This document shows, one piece after another, positions 1-8,936 of a DNA stretch of 64,000 nt. How positions within the stretch are numbered: position 1 is the first letter of the stretch; each line of letters starts with the position of its first letter. The position numbers and the translations under genes were made by a program. The stretch comes from Bacteroidota bacterium. GTDB taxonomy: Bacteria > Bacteroidota > Bacteroidia > Chitinophagales > Chitinophagaceae. Location of the stretch: assembly GCA_018268075.1 (NCBI GenBank), contig JAFDXH010000206.1, positions 1-64,000 of the forward strand. Reading direction: 5' to 3'. Under the pieces are notes generated by a model that worked only from the letters and a program-made list of their open reading frames with translations, did not search any database and was not told the origin of the DNA.

Positions 1-485
1 AAAGTAAGAACTGGAATATTAAACTTTTCTGCTAATTTCATCAACCTAAGCGCCTTGCGATATCCTTCAGGATTGGCCATCCCAAAGTTGCGAAGCTGTC
101 TGGTTTTAGTATTGGTTCCCTTTTGCTGACCAATTACCATAATTGTTTGTCCGTCAAAATTTGCCAACCCGCCTATCATTGCTTTATCATCCTTCACATT
201 TCTATCGCCATGCAATTCTATAAAATTCTCAAACATCTTAAGAATATATTCCAGCGTGTATGGCCTGTCGGGATGCCTGCTTAATTGTACTTTTTGCCAG
301 GGCGTGAGCTTATCAGTAATACTCCTTCTTTCATTTTCAATCTTTTTTTCGAGCTCAGAAATAATTCCGGTATAATCTGCTGAGGGGGTTTTCTCAGCAA
401 GGGCTTTATTTTCTTCTATACGATCAAACAATTCTTTAATAGGCTGCTCAAAATCCAAAAACTGCCTTACGTGGGTTGATGCCAT
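1..485 (-). CDS. accA: Acetyl-CoA carboxylase carboxyltransferase subunit alpha (partial, 3' end outside window)
   Basis: The reverse strand from the ATG at 485 encodes about 161 residues beginning [16 protein letters not shown], running off the window edge. The N-terminal part is typical of AccA: a leading helix-rich segment, then the '[13 protein letters not shown]' and '[10 protein letters not shown]' blocks and 'GQQKGTNTK', all conserved in the carboxyltransferase alpha subunit. The enzyme, with AccD, transfers carboxyl from biotin on AccB to acetyl-CoA, giving malonyl-CoA, the first committed step of fatty-acid synthesis, in the cytoplasm. Roughly the first half of the protein is present. 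It is followed upstream (486-627) by a gene-free AT-rich stretch in which I see no clear promoter. Identity is secure from the motifs; downstream context is not visible. Confidence 0.93.
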   Translation of the reverse strand, partial: MASTHVRQFLDFEQPIKELFDRIEENKALAEKTPSADYTGIISELEKKIENERRSITDKLTPWQKVQLSRHPDRPYTLEYILKMFENFIELHGDRNVKDDKAMIGGLANFDGQTIMVIGQQKGTNTKTRQLRNFGMANPEGYRKALRLMKLAEKFNIPVLT

Positions 486-627
486 GGTATTTAAAAATTT
501 GATACCTTAAAAAAAATTAGGGCGATAAAGGTAAGGCCTCATACATAAATAATGAGTGAGAATTTAAAAATCATCAAAAAAGGTGCAAAAATCTTTTAAA
601 AATAGTTGCTAAAAAAGCTGCGTCTGG

Positions 628-726
628 TTACTTTATAAACCCTTTTATCAAATCCATAAGTCCGCCGCCGCCATTTTTTTGTTGTTCAGCTTGAGCGCCG
701 CCGGCCAGTTGAGTTATAATGTCCAT
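628..726 (-). other. Likely out-of-frame C-terminal tail of the DUF937-like gene
   Basis: A 32-codon open stretch (MDIITQLAGGAQAEQQ then a Gly run and MDLIKGFIK) whose ATG overlaps the TGA of the upstream frame as TGATG. Its Gly-rich composition and 'GGLMDLIKGF' ending match the preceding protein better than an independent peptide would. The TGATG overlap would also permit translational coupling to a separate short peptide, which I consider less likely than a single-base frameshift. Confidence 0.5.
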
Positions 727-1238
727 CAATCCCCGCCATTTCCACTTCCGCCACCTAAACTATTTAAAATACTACTTAATCCTCCTCCACCTTCAGAATT
801 ATTTGCAGCAGCTACCTCGGCAGCCTTTCCGCCGGTTATAGAATTGAGCAAATTATCAAGAGAAAATCCGGATGATTGATCGTTTGATTTATTTATTAAA
901 CTATTAATTACATTAGGAATAAGGCTACTGGATACATTACTCGCCTGCGATTCATTCATATTGTACTTGTTCATAAGCTTTCCAGCAAAATGTCCGACCA
1001 TCATAGCCACTATTGGATTGCTCAAAAGACCGCCTCCAGACTGCTGGCCATCCTTTTTGTTAAACATAGAAATAAGGCTTCCTACACCTCCACCGGCAAC
1101 AATATTCCTCAGGCCAGAGGCTACTGTGCTGGTGGCTTCTGCTACTATATCATTGTTTTTTTCATCGGGCACATTGGGGTTATTGATTACGGCACTACCT
1201 GCTGCACTTTTTACCAGGTTAAATAATTCTTCTAGCAT
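726..1238 (-). CDS. DUF937-like glycine/asparagine-rich protein, C-terminus apparently frameshifted
   Basis: 170 codons from ATG 1238 to TGA 726-728. The N-terminal half is helical (MLEELFNLVKSAAG..., later 'NPIVAMMVGHFAGKLMNKYNM' type helices) and the C-terminal half is Gly/Asn/Ser-rich, the pattern of the DUF937/YidB-like family. Function is unknown. Immediately past the stop, another frame starting at 726 stays open for 32 residues to a TAA at 628-630 and ends in 'GGGGLMDLIKGFIK'. A single extra G in the G-run complementary to 731-734 would join the frames as ...GGG-LMDIITQ..., giving about 203 residues with two copies of a 'GLMD.I' motif. I read this as a natural or sequencing frameshift near the C-terminus. 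No signal peptide is seen. Confidence 0.6.
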   Translation of the reverse strand: MLEELFNLVKSAAGSAVINNPNVPDEKNNDIVAEATSTVASGLRNIVAGGGVGSLISMFNKKDGQQSGGGLLSNPIVAMMVGHFAGKLMNKYNMNESQASNVSSSLIPNVINSLINKSNDQSSGFSLDNLLNSITGGKAAEVAAANNSEGGGGLSSILNSLGGGSGNGGD

Positions 1239-1300
1239 AATAATTAATTTTCAAGTTTGAATATGTGTGAATGAATAATTTTATTAAGTAACATCGTGAA

Positions 1301-2569
1301 TTAATGATCATTAAGCGGAAGCCCCCTGGCCTGAAACTCTTTCCAGTTAAGGTACTCCGGAGCCACTCTATGTTCAATCATTGTAATGCAGTTTTCTACC
1401 GGGCAAATAAGTTGACATAAATTACATCCCACACATTCTTCCTCTTTAATTGAATAGGTATTGTATGGGTTGCCCTGAGTGATACTAATAGATTGGTGAG
1501 AAGTATCCTCGCAAGCAATATAACAGAGGCCGCAGTGAATACATTTATCCTGATTAATATTGGCCACATGGTGATAGTTGATATCCAGATCTTCCCAATG
1601 TGTAAGAGTGGGTACAGATTTTCCGATGAAGTCATAAATGGTATTATACCCCTTCTCTTCCATCCATGACAATAGCCCTTCGCACAGGTCTTCAATTATA
1701 CGAAATCCATGAGTCATTGCTGCTGTGCACACCTGAAGCGAACTGGCGCCAAGCAATAAAAATTCGGCAGCATCCTTCCAAGTACTGATACCGCCTATGC
1801 CCGATACCGGAACTTTATTTGTAATTTCATTTTGACTGATGGTAGCTAAAAATTTTAAAGCAATAGGTTTCACTGCAGGACCACAATAGCCTCCAAATAC
1901 ACTTTTACCACCCACATAAGGATTGGGCACGAGTGTATCCAAATCAATACCGGTAACCGATTGAATGGTATTAATAAGTGACAACGCATTGGTTCCGGCT
2001 TGCACACATGCCTTTCCTGTAGGAACTACTGAGTGCACATTGGGTGTAAGTTTTGTAATCACCGGAATATGTGCGGCCTCCATCACCCACTCTACTACCA
2101 TTTTTGCAATTTCAGGATCTTGCCCTACTGCAGCACCCATACCCCTTTCCGTCATTCCGTGAGGGCAGCCAAAATTTAATTCAATACCATGTGCGCCAGT
2201 GTCTTCTACTTTTTTAATCAATTCGTGCCAGCTTTGCTTATTATTATCTGCCATTAATGAAACAATCATGGCTCGATCGGGAAATTCCTTTATCACCTCT
2301 ACTATTTCTTTTAAATTAATATCCAGTGGCCTGTCGGATATAAGCTCAATATTATTGAAGCCCATCACCTTGCCTCCATGAAAATTAATTGCTGAATATC
2401 TTGAAGAAACATTCTTGACCTGAGAGCCAAGTGTTTTCCATACTACACCGCCCCAGCCAGCTTCAAATGCGCGAAGCACATTTATTTTTTTATCAGTTGG
2501 AGGTGCAGATGCCAGCCAGTAAGGATTGGGTGATTTAATTCCGAGAAAATTTGTTTCTAAGGAAGCCAT
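1301..2569 (-). CDS. preA: NAD-dependent dihydropyrimidine dehydrogenase, catalytic subunit PreA
   Basis: 422 residues. An FMN-binding dihydroorotate-dehydrogenase-like barrel fills about residues 1-310 ('NPYWLASAPPTDKK', 'ELNFGCPHGMTERGMG', 'ITKLTPNV', 'GIGGISTWKDAAEF'). A C-terminal ferredoxin module carries two CxxCxxCxxxC clusters, 'CIHCGLCYIAC' and 'CVGCNLCQLIC'. This is the architecture of PreA, which with PreT reduces uracil and thymine to the 5,6-dihydro forms in the cytoplasm. It is the last gene of the minus-strand operon, 82 nt after preT. The four flanking genes encode the rest of the reductive pyrimidine pathway, which supports this role over a dihydroorotate dehydrogenase. Complete, usual length. 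Confidence 0.94.
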   Translation of the reverse strand: MASLETNFLGIKSPNPYWLASAPPTDKKINVLRAFEAGWGGVVWKTLGSQVKNVSSRYSAINFHGGKVMGFNNIELISDRPLDINLKEIVEVIKEFPDRAMIVSLMADNNKQSWHELIKKVEDTGAHGIELNFGCPHGMTERGMGAAVGQDPEIAKMVVEWVMEAAHIPVITKLTPNVHSVVPTGKACVQAGTNALSLINTIQSVTGIDLDTLVPNPYVGGKSVFGGYCGPAVKPIALKFLATISQNEITNKVPVSGIGGISTWKDAAEFLLLGASSLQVCTAAMTHGFRIIEDLCEGLLSWMEEKGYNTIYDFIGKSVPTLTHWEDLDINYHHVANINQDKCIHCGLCYIACEDTSHQSISITQGNPYNTYSIKEEECVGCNLCQLICPVENCITMIEHRVAPEYLNWKEFQARGLPLNDH

Positions 2570-2651
2570 AATAAATATTTTTATACTTTTTCTATAGTTC
2601 TTTGTATGGTATGGTATTAAATTGAATTATATATATCAATTTTTAAAAAGA

Positions 2652-3995
2652 TCAACTATCGCTTAAAAAGGATAGAATTGCAGAAGCCCCGTCCTTACCG
2701 GCTTGTACAGCGTCCACAACTTCTTTGCCGCCATTTACTGCATCTCCCCCGGCATACACGCCATTTATATTTGTTTGGGATTTATTCTTTACTGAAATTT
2801 TTCCTTTTATGTTTTCTAATCCATACGTATTTACCAAATCTACAAAGGGGCTTTGCCCGGTTGCTTTGATTACCATATCTACTTCCAGCCTGATTGTTTC
2901 ACCGGTGGGTGTTGGTGCAGGCTTTCCTGTATGATCAGGAAGACCCAATTTCATTACATCACAAACCAATAACTTAACCTTTCCATTTTCACCTATAATT
3001 TCTTTTGGTGAAGCGAGCCATTGCATTTTACATCCATCAAGCAGGGCAATATCCAACTCTACCTGAGTACAATTTTTTTCAGATTCACTTCGTCTATAGA
3101 TCATTGTTACCTCATCTGCACCCAGCCTTTTAGATTGTGTTGCTGCATCTATGGCTGTCATTCCCATTCCTATCACGGCCACTTTATTCCCTACCGGAAT
3201 GTTTGCCAAGCTATTAGTGCGGATATCATAAATAAATTTGATGGCATCTACAACACCCTCTAACTCTTCGCCCGGAATATTCAATTTATTAGCCAACCCT
3301 ACTCCTATACCAAGATAAACAGCATCATAGTTTTTTTGTAATTCTTCCAGCGTGATATTCTTTCCTAATTCGGAATTATATTTTATTTCAATTCCGCCAA
3401 TGGATGTGATAAAATCAACTTCGGCTGCACAAAACTCTGGTGTAACTTTATAAGCAGCTATACCAAACGTCATCAATCCGCCGCCCTTTGATTCCTTTTC
3501 AAAGACAGTAACATCTACCCCCTCACGCGAAAGCACATGTGCACATGATAGCCCTGCAGGGCCTGCACCTACAATAGCCACTTTCTTTCCTATTGAAGGC
3601 TTACGCTCAAAAACCCGGGTTTTATTATTTATAATTTTATCTGTTGCCCATCGCTGAAGCCTTGCGATTTCTATTGGTTTTTCTTCCAACAAATTATAGA
3701 CGCAATTTCCCTCACACAATTTTTCTACAGGACACACACGGGAACAACCTCCTCCGAAAATATTGGAAATAAAAATCGTATGTGCGGAACCTTGTATATT
3801 GCCGGTAGTAATTTGTTTGATGAATTTAGGAATATTAATCCTCGTAGGGCAGCCCTTTATACACGGTGCATCGTAGCAAAACAAACAACGAGTAGCCTCT
3901 ACCAGAGCTGCCTCCTTATTTTCAAAAGGGGGATGTATTTCACTGAAATTATGAGTGTATTGTTCTTCTGATAACCGCTTATTTTTAATTGGCAT
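2652..3995 (-). CDS. preT: NAD-dependent dihydropyrimidine dehydrogenase, electron-transfer subunit PreT
   Basis: 447 residues, a GltD-like flavoprotein. The N-terminal Fe-S domain has cysteines in 'CLFCYDAPCIKGCP' and 'CSRVCPVEKLCEGNC'. An FAD-binding Rossmann fold follows ('AIVGAGPAGLSCAHVLSREG', about residue 120), then a pyridine-nucleotide fold ('AVIGMGMTAIDAATQ'), and a C-terminal FAD stretch ending 'YAGGDAVNGGKEVVDAVQAG'. It would pass electrons from NAD(P)H to PreA through its Fe-S clusters. It starts 61 nt after the amidohydrolase gene on the same strand. A glutamate-synthase small subunit is the main alternative, but the adjacent preA and the pyrimidine genes argue for PreT. Confidence 0.93.
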   Translation of the reverse strand: MPIKNKRLSEEQYTHNFSEIHPPFENKEAALVEATRCLFCYDAPCIKGCPTRINIPKFIKQITTGNIQGSAHTIFISNIFGGGCSRVCPVEKLCEGNCVYNLLEEKPIEIARLQRWATDKIINNKTRVFERKPSIGKKVAIVGAGPAGLSCAHVLSREGVDVTVFEKESKGGGLMTFGIAAYKVTPEFCAAEVDFITSIGGIEIKYNSELGKNITLEELQKNYDAVYLGIGVGLANKLNIPGEELEGVVDAIKFIYDIRTNSLANIPVGNKVAVIGMGMTAIDAATQSKRLGADEVTMIYRRSESEKNCTQVELDIALLDGCKMQWLASPKEIIGENGKVKLLVCDVMKLGLPDHTGKPAPTPTGETIRLEVDMVIKATGQSPFVDLVNTYGLENIKGKISVKNKSQTNINGVYAGGDAVNGGKEVVDAVQAGKDGASAILSFLSDS

Positions 3996-4056
3996 AGTAT
4001 CTTAAATTCATTTTCAATTTTATTATAATAATCCTTTTCCGGATTGCTGATATTAA

Positions 4057-4923
4057 TTATAGCTCTACTAATTTTCCATAAGTTTCCGGCCGGCGGTCTC
4101 TGAAAAACTGCCAGGTGTTTCTCACTTGTTCAATCATATCCAAATCAAAAGAAGCAACTACCAGTTCATCTTTATCCTCCGACCCTTCAGCAATGATCTG
4201 GCCCCGAGGATCTACAAAATAGGAGGTGCCATAAAATTTACCAAGGTTCCACGGTTTTTCTTCCCCCACCCTATTGATACATCCCATAAAATAACCGTTG
4301 GCCGCTGCATGAGCAGGCTGCTCTAACTTCCATAAATATTGTGAAAGGCCGGCTACCGTAGCTGAAGGGTTATATACGATTTCAGCTCCATTCAATCCTA
4401 ATATTCGGGCGCCATCAGGAAAGTGGCGATCGTAACAAATATATACTCCTACTTTAGCAAATTGAGTCTGAAATACAGGGTAACCAAGGTTTCCCGGTTT
4501 AAAAAAGAATTTTTCCCAAAACCCAGTTGTATGTGGAATGTGATTTTTTCTGTACTTGCCAAGGTAAGTGCCATCGGCATCAATCACTGCTGCCGTGTTA
4601 TATAAAAATCCTGCCTGTTCCTTTTCATAAACAGGCACTATAATGACCATACCATATTTTTTGGCATATACAGCCAATCGTTCTGTGGTAGGCCCCGGCA
4701 CTGTTTCGGCAGATGCATACCAGGCTTTGTCCTGCCCCGGGCAAAAATAAGGTGTATTAAAAATTTCCTGCAAACACAAAATCTGTACACCTTGCCTACC
4801 TGCATCATCAATGTAAGACAGATGCTTTTGAAACATCGCTTCTTTAATTTCTTCGATAGTTCCCTCTCCTTCTGTTTTTGGAAGGCTCATTTGAATAAGG
4901 CCGGATTTAATAATTCTTGGCAT
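4057..4923 (-). CDS. Beta-ureidopropionase / N-carbamoyl amino-acid amidohydrolase (nitrilase superfamily)
   Basis: 288 residues of a single carbon-nitrogen hydrolase domain. The Glu-Lys-Cys catalytic triad is visible as E53 ('CLQEIFNTPYF'), K126 ('GKYRKNHIP') and C163 ('YICYDRHFPDGAR'). In the pathway it would hydrolyse N-carbamoyl-beta-alanine (from uracil) or N-carbamoyl-beta-aminoisobutyrate (from thymine) to the beta-amino acid, CO2 and ammonia in the cytoplasm. Sequence alone cannot exclude N-carbamoylputrescine amidase, which is closely related, but the position between hydA-like and preT genes favours the pyrimidine step. ATG at 4923 is followed by a normal family N-terminus (MPRIIKSGLIQMS). 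Confidence 0.88.
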   Translation of the reverse strand: MPRIIKSGLIQMSLPKTEGEGTIEEIKEAMFQKHLSYIDDAGRQGVQILCLQEIFNTPYFCPGQDKAWYASAETVPGPTTERLAVYAKKYGMVIIVPVYEKEQAGFLYNTAAVIDADGTYLGKYRKNHIPHTTGFWEKFFFKPGNLGYPVFQTQFAKVGVYICYDRHFPDGARILGLNGAEIVYNPSATVAGLSQYLWKLEQPAHAAANGYFMGCINRVGEEKPWNLGKFYGTSYFVDPRGQIIAEGSEDKDELVVASFDLDMIEQVRNTWQFFRDRRPETYGKLVEL

Positions 4924-5071
4924 CTTTTTTTTGATTTAGAGTTTTTAAAGTTATGAGTTTATAATTGTGTCTTTAATTGTTTTTATCATGAGCACCATAA
5001 AAAAGAAATGCTGATTTATAAAGAAAATGAATACAAAAAAATTTGAATCCAACTTGTCATCACACATTTCA

Positions 5072-6454
5072 TTAAATTTTTCCTGAAACCTTTTCTCTCT
5101 TTACAAACTGTCCATAGCCCTTTTCTATTTTACATTCGTCATTATCTACTGCTACTTTTCCCCGTAGCAATACTGACTTCACTTTACCAGTTACCTCCCA
5201 GCCTTCGTAACCGGAATAGTCCACATTCATGTGGTGCGTTTTTGCAGATAATTTATGCTTTTTATTAGGGTCAAAAATTACAATATCAGCATCAGAGCCG
5301 GGTGCTACTGTTCCCTTTCGAGGAAACATGCCAAATATTTTTGCCGGATTGGTACAGGCTACTTCTACAAATTTGTTGAGGGTTATTTTACCTGCTGCTA
5401 CACCCTCACTATAGAGTAATTCCATCCTATTTTCTATTGCCGGGTGCCCATTAGGGATTTTTGAAAAATCTTTCTCCCCCATTTTTTTCTGCTCCCACAT
5501 AAAGGGGCAATGGTCTGTAGCCACCACATTTACCAGTCCCTGATTTATTCCTGACCACAAAGCCTTCTGATCCTTTTTTTCGCGTAATGGCGGGCTCATC
5601 ACCCATTTGGCACCTTCAAAATTCTTTTCATAAAGTGAAGCATCCAAGAGCAAATATTGAATACAGGTTTCTACAAATAAATGTTGATTTCTTTTTGTGG
5701 CATTTCTTACTGCATTCAAAGCGCCCTCACAAGTCATGTGAACTATATAGCCAGGGCACCCTGTATAATCAAGCATATCTATAAAACGTTCTGATGCCTC
5801 AGCCTCTGTAACTTCGGGCTGCGACAGGTAGTGATAAAGAGGTGATAAGTTTCCTTCTTCGCGATTTTTTTGAACCAGATAATCTATCATATCACCGTTA
5901 GTGGCATGTACCGTTACCAGCCCGCCCTGCTTTTTCACTTCCTCCATCAGGCCTATCATTTGCCTGTCATCTATCATCAAAGCGCCTTTGTAGGCCATAA
6001 AGGTTTTAAAGGATGTGATACCCTCCTCCTCTATCATTTCTTTAATTTCTTTTCGGGTAGTTTCATTAAAATCTGTAACAGCCATGTGAAAACTGTAGTC
6101 GCCAAAAGTGGTATTATGTGCACGTTTATTCCATTCACCCAATGCTTCATGCAAAGAGCGTCCTTGAGTTTGTAACACAAAATCTATCACTGTAGTAGTA
6201 CCGCCAAACAAGGCTGCACGTGTACCCGTTTCATGCGTATCACTTGAGTAGGTTCCCATAAAAGGCATTTCCAGATGCACATGAGGGTCTATCCCTCCAG
6301 GAAAAATCAACATTCCTGTAGCATCAATTTCTTCATCAGCCTTCACCGGCAACCCTGCACCTATTGCAGCAATCTTTTCGCCTACAATAAATACATCTGC
6401 TACATAATCGTCTGTAGCAGTGATTACTCTTCCATTTTTTATTAATAACGACAT
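5072..6454 (-). CDS. hydA: Dihydropyrimidinase
   Basis: 460 residues, cyclic amidohydrolase fold. Binuclear metal ligands are all present: H58 and H60 ('GIDPHVHLEMPF'), the lysine that is carbamylated, K150 ('SFKTFMAYKG'), H183 ('TVHATNGD'), H239 ('YIVHMTCEGA') and D314 ('VATDHCPF'). Y155 fits the substrate-stabilising tyrosine of the family. It opens the ring of dihydrouracil or dihydrothymine to the N-carbamoyl beta-amino acid, between PreTA and the amidohydrolase. The gene lies 148 nt upstream of the amidohydrolase gene and 81 nt after the permease. A D-hydantoinase activity is a common side reaction of this family. Confidence 0.93.
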   Translation of the reverse strand: MSLLIKNGRVITATDDYVADVFIVGEKIAAIGAGLPVKADEEIDATGMLIFPGGIDPHVHLEMPFMGTYSSDTHETGTRAALFGGTTTVIDFVLQTQGRSLHEALGEWNKRAHNTTFGDYSFHMAVTDFNETTRKEIKEMIEEEGITSFKTFMAYKGALMIDDRQMIGLMEEVKKQGGLVTVHATNGDMIDYLVQKNREEGNLSPLYHYLSQPEVTEAEASERFIDMLDYTGCPGYIVHMTCEGALNAVRNATKRNQHLFVETCIQYLLLDASLYEKNFEGAKWVMSPPLREKKDQKALWSGINQGLVNVVATDHCPFMWEQKKMGEKDFSKIPNGHPAIENRMELLYSEGVAAGKITLNKFVEVACTNPAKIFGMFPRKGTVAPGSDADIVIFDPNKKHKLSAKTHHMNVDYSGYEGWEVTGKVKSVLLRGKVAVDNDECKIEKGYGQFVKREKVSGKI

Positions 6455-6535
6455 CTTCTTTAATTAATTTAAATGTTGAACTCTAAATGATTTATTAAAA
6501 TACCCATGCGGCCATCACAATCGCTGTACAATCTA

Positions 6536-8053
6536 TTAAGAAATTATTATAGTCTTGCCTGTTTCTTTTTTAAATATCGGCTTTTCTTCAGCCAATAAAA
6601 CAGTTTCATTCTTCATCATAAAAAAATAGAGAATACCTGAAACGAAAAAACCTACAAACCATGCATAGTTATACAGGTGCCCTATCCATGCAGGGAATGT
6701 ACTTGCCGGAATCAATTTGATAGTAATTAAAAACCCTGGAACATTTGGCAAAACGCCCACAACCAAAGCTATTACGGCGGCCTTATTAAACCCGTTATTG
6801 AAGGTGTAGATACCTTTTCGTTTATAGAGATCCGTTATATCCAATTGTTGCTTTCTTATAAAATAATAATCTGCAATCATGATACCGCCAACCGGCCCCA
6901 GTAAACTGGAATAACCTACCAACCAAGTAAAAATATATCCTGTGGGATCTGCAATTAACTTCCAGGGAAAAATCAAAATTCCAATAACGCCGGTAATATA
7001 ACCGCCTAAGCGAAAATTAATTTTTGCAGGTGCAAGATTTGCAAAATCATTGGCAGGGCTTACCATATTTGCCGCGATATTAGATGCCAATGTAGCTATT
7101 GCTACAGCAATCATTGCTATCGTAACTACCAACTTATCTGAAAACTTTCCTGCAAGAACCAAGGGATCCCAAATAGCCTCGCCATACAAAATAATGGTAG
7201 CTGAAGTAACCACTACACCAATAAATGAAAACATCGTCATGGAGGTGGGCAATCCGATAATCTGCCCCTTTATTTGAGCACTTTGACTTTTAGCATACCT
7301 TGTAAAATCTGGAATATTAAGAGACAACGTAGCCCAAAAACCTATCATACCGGTAAGTGCCGGAAAGAAGAAATCCCAAAATTCTTTATTTGTCTTAAAT
7401 TTTGAAGGCTCTTCCAAAATGGGCCCCAGGCCATGTACCACATATATAGCCCACACTAATAAAGCCAATGCCGCTATCGGCAAAAAGAAAGCTTTGAATA
7501 CTAATAGTTTTTTAATGCTCTCTACACCAAGATATATTACATACATATTAATAAGCCAAAAGAAAAGAAAAGTAATAGCTGGCCCTGTTTGCAAACCAAA
7601 GGAGTCAGGAAAAATTTGTGGCAATGTTTCAATTGCAGGAATCCAAAGGCGTAACATTTGATAAATAGCGAAACCTCCAATCCAGGTTTGAATACCAAAC
7701 CACCCACAAGCTACAATAGCCCTAAGCATTGCTGCTATGTTGGCACCTCTTACGCCAAAGCTGGCTCTTGCAAAAACCGGAAAAGGAATTCCATATTTAG
7801 TACCGGCATGCCCATTTAGAATCATCGGGATTAATACGATTGCGTTGCCCAGAAAAATGGTAAGGATGGCTTGCCACCAATTCATTCCTCCGCCTATTAA
7901 TGAGCTGGCAAGCATATAAGTAGGAATACAAAGGCTCATACTTATCCAAAGGGCTGCATAATTCCAGGTATTCCATGTGCGCCTGCTTTGAGGCACCGGA
8001 GCAAGGTCTTCGCTGTAAAGACTTGTATCAGGTAAAGCATTTTGCTCGTTCAT
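6536..8053 (-). CDS. NCS1-family nucleobase:cation symporter (uracil/hydantoin/allantoin type)
   Basis: 505 residues from the ATG at 8053, about 12 hydrophobic segments, cytoplasmic-membrane permease. Family blocks include 'RRTWNTWNYAALWISMSLCI' near the start and 'GWFGIQTWIGGFAIYQML'. An in-frame start exists at 8140, but its extra 29 residues form a stray hydrophobic stretch, and the conserved NCS1 N-terminus (polar, then 'SRRTWN') begins after MNEQNALPD, so I prefer 8053. As first gene of the operon it probably imports uracil, thymine or dihydropyrimidines; allantoin or hydantoin remain possible. The region upstream to the tRNA (8054-8175) should hold the operon promoter, but I see no convincing -33/-7 pair on this strand. 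Confidence 0.88.
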   Translation of the reverse strand: MNEQNALPDTSLYSEDLAPVPQSRRTWNTWNYAALWISMSLCIPTYMLASSLIGGGMNWWQAILTIFLGNAIVLIPMILNGHAGTKYGIPFPVFARASFGVRGANIAAMLRAIVACGWFGIQTWIGGFAIYQMLRLWIPAIETLPQIFPDSFGLQTGPAITFLFFWLINMYVIYLGVESIKKLLVFKAFFLPIAALALLVWAIYVVHGLGPILEEPSKFKTNKEFWDFFFPALTGMIGFWATLSLNIPDFTRYAKSQSAQIKGQIIGLPTSMTMFSFIGVVVTSATIILYGEAIWDPLVLAGKFSDKLVVTIAMIAVAIATLASNIAANMVSPANDFANLAPAKINFRLGGYITGVIGILIFPWKLIADPTGYIFTWLVGYSSLLGPVGGIMIADYYFIRKQQLDITDLYKRKGIYTFNNGFNKAAVIALVVGVLPNVPGFLITIKLIPASTFPAWIGHLYNYAWFVGFFVSGILYFFMMKNETVLLAEEKPIFKKETGKTIIIS

Positions 8054-8159
8054 GATAGTTTTGTTTGTGATGAGGTGCAAAGCCAGCAATGAAACAATAA
8101 ATATAATACAAAAAAGAAAATAATTTTCATAACAAATCATTCTCTTTGCAGAATAGTTT

Positions 8160-8167
8160 TATTTTTG
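8160..8167 (+). promoter_or_regulatory. Bacteroidota -7 element of the tRNA-Leu gene
   Basis: TATTTTTG matches the TAnnTTTG consensus exactly and ends 8 nt before the mature 5' end of the tRNA. No TTTG lies at the usual 19-21 nt upstream spacing; the nearest (8145-8148) is only 11 nt away. Confidence 0.45.
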
Positions 8168-8175
8168 ACACCTAT

Positions 8176-8262
8176 GCCCGGGTGGCGAAATTGGTAGACG
8201 CACTGTGTTCAGGTCGCAGCGTTCGCAAGGATGTGCTGGTTCGAATCCAGTCCCGGGCACCA
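8176..8262 (+). tRNA. tRNA-Leu (anticodon CAG)
   Basis: Folds by eye into a class II tRNA. The acceptor stem is GCCCGGG (8176-8182) with CCCGGGC (8252-8258), discriminator A8259 and an encoded CCA (8260-8262). The D-arm has GGCGAAATTGGTAGACGC. The anticodon stem CTGTG/CGCAG closes loop TTCAGGT, so the anticodon is CAG, reading CTG leucine codons. A long variable arm (CGTTCGCAAGGATG) is present as expected for Leu, and the T-loop is TTCGAAT. It is a single gene, divergent from the permease operon. Confidence 0.97.
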
Positions 8263-8277
8263 ATATTTTTTTATGAC

Positions 8278-8304
8278 AAAATGCGGTTAACAGCCGCATT
8301 TTTT
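8278..8304 (+). terminator. Rho-independent terminator of tRNA-Leu
   Basis: Stem ATGCGG (8281-8286) and CCGCAT (8294-8299), loop TTAACAG, extended by flanking A/T pairs and followed by a T-run. It begins 16 nt after the tRNA. Confidence 0.85.
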
Positions 8305-8366
8305 ATTTCATAAAAAAATATTGCCTCAATGCAACGTAATCAAACAATCAATTGTCAAGCTAACGC

Positions 8367-8936
8367 ATGCGCCAGCCAGACTATCACTTATTGGTAAAAG
8401 ATTGCCTAAAACGAAAACCTCAGGCACAAAAAATGCTTTATGAACATTTTGCGCCAATGATGCTGGGCGTTTGTTTCAGATATACCAAGAGTATCGGTGA
8501 TGCTGAAGAGGTATTGCAGGAAGGTTTTGTAAAAGTTTTTATGCGGCTCAGCCAGTTTAAAGAAGATGGTGAATTGGGAGCCTGGATTAGAAAAATTATG
8601 GTGAATACTGCACTAAATTTTTTAAAGTCCAACAAAAAATACCGCAATGACCTTTTATTTGATGAGATGCCGTTGCATCCTGTTTCTACAGAAAACCCGG
8701 AGGTAATTCTGCAAGCAAAAGAACTATCCGAACTTTTAAGGCAATTGCCTACCGGATTTCAAACCATATTCAACTTGCACGCGGTAGAAGGCTACAAACA
8801 CAGAGAGATAGCTACCATGCTGGGCATTAATGAGGGCACTTCAAGGTCGCAATATGCAAGAGCAAGAACCCTGCTGATAGAATGGATTGAAAAATTTTCA
8901 TTTAAAGACCAAACCGGCCACTATGGAACAAAATAA
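8367..8936 (+). CDS. RNA polymerase sigma factor, ECF family
   Basis: 189 residues with sigma region 2 ('KMLYEHFAPMMLGVCFRYTK', 'DAEEVLQEGFVKVF') and region 4 ('QLPTGFQTIFNLHAVEGYKHREIATMLG...SRSQYARAR') joined by a short linker, the minimal ECF architecture. It would direct RNA polymerase to a small regulon, probably for envelope stress. Its last 14 nt overlap the start of the next gene, which encodes a membrane protein whose short cytoplasmic N-terminus is a candidate anti-sigma domain, so the pair is very likely a sigma/anti-sigma unit. ATG at 8367; a strong Shine-Dalgarno site is not seen, usual for this phylum. Confidence 0.9.
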   Translation: MRQPDYHLLVKDCLKRKPQAQKMLYEHFAPMMLGVCFRYTKSIGDAEEVLQEGFVKVFMRLSQFKEDGELGAWIRKIMVNTALNFLKSNKKYRNDLLFDEMPLHPVSTENPEVILQAKELSELLRQLPTGFQTIFNLHAVEGYKHREIATMLGINEGTSRSQYARARTLLIEWIEKFSFKDQTGHYGTK

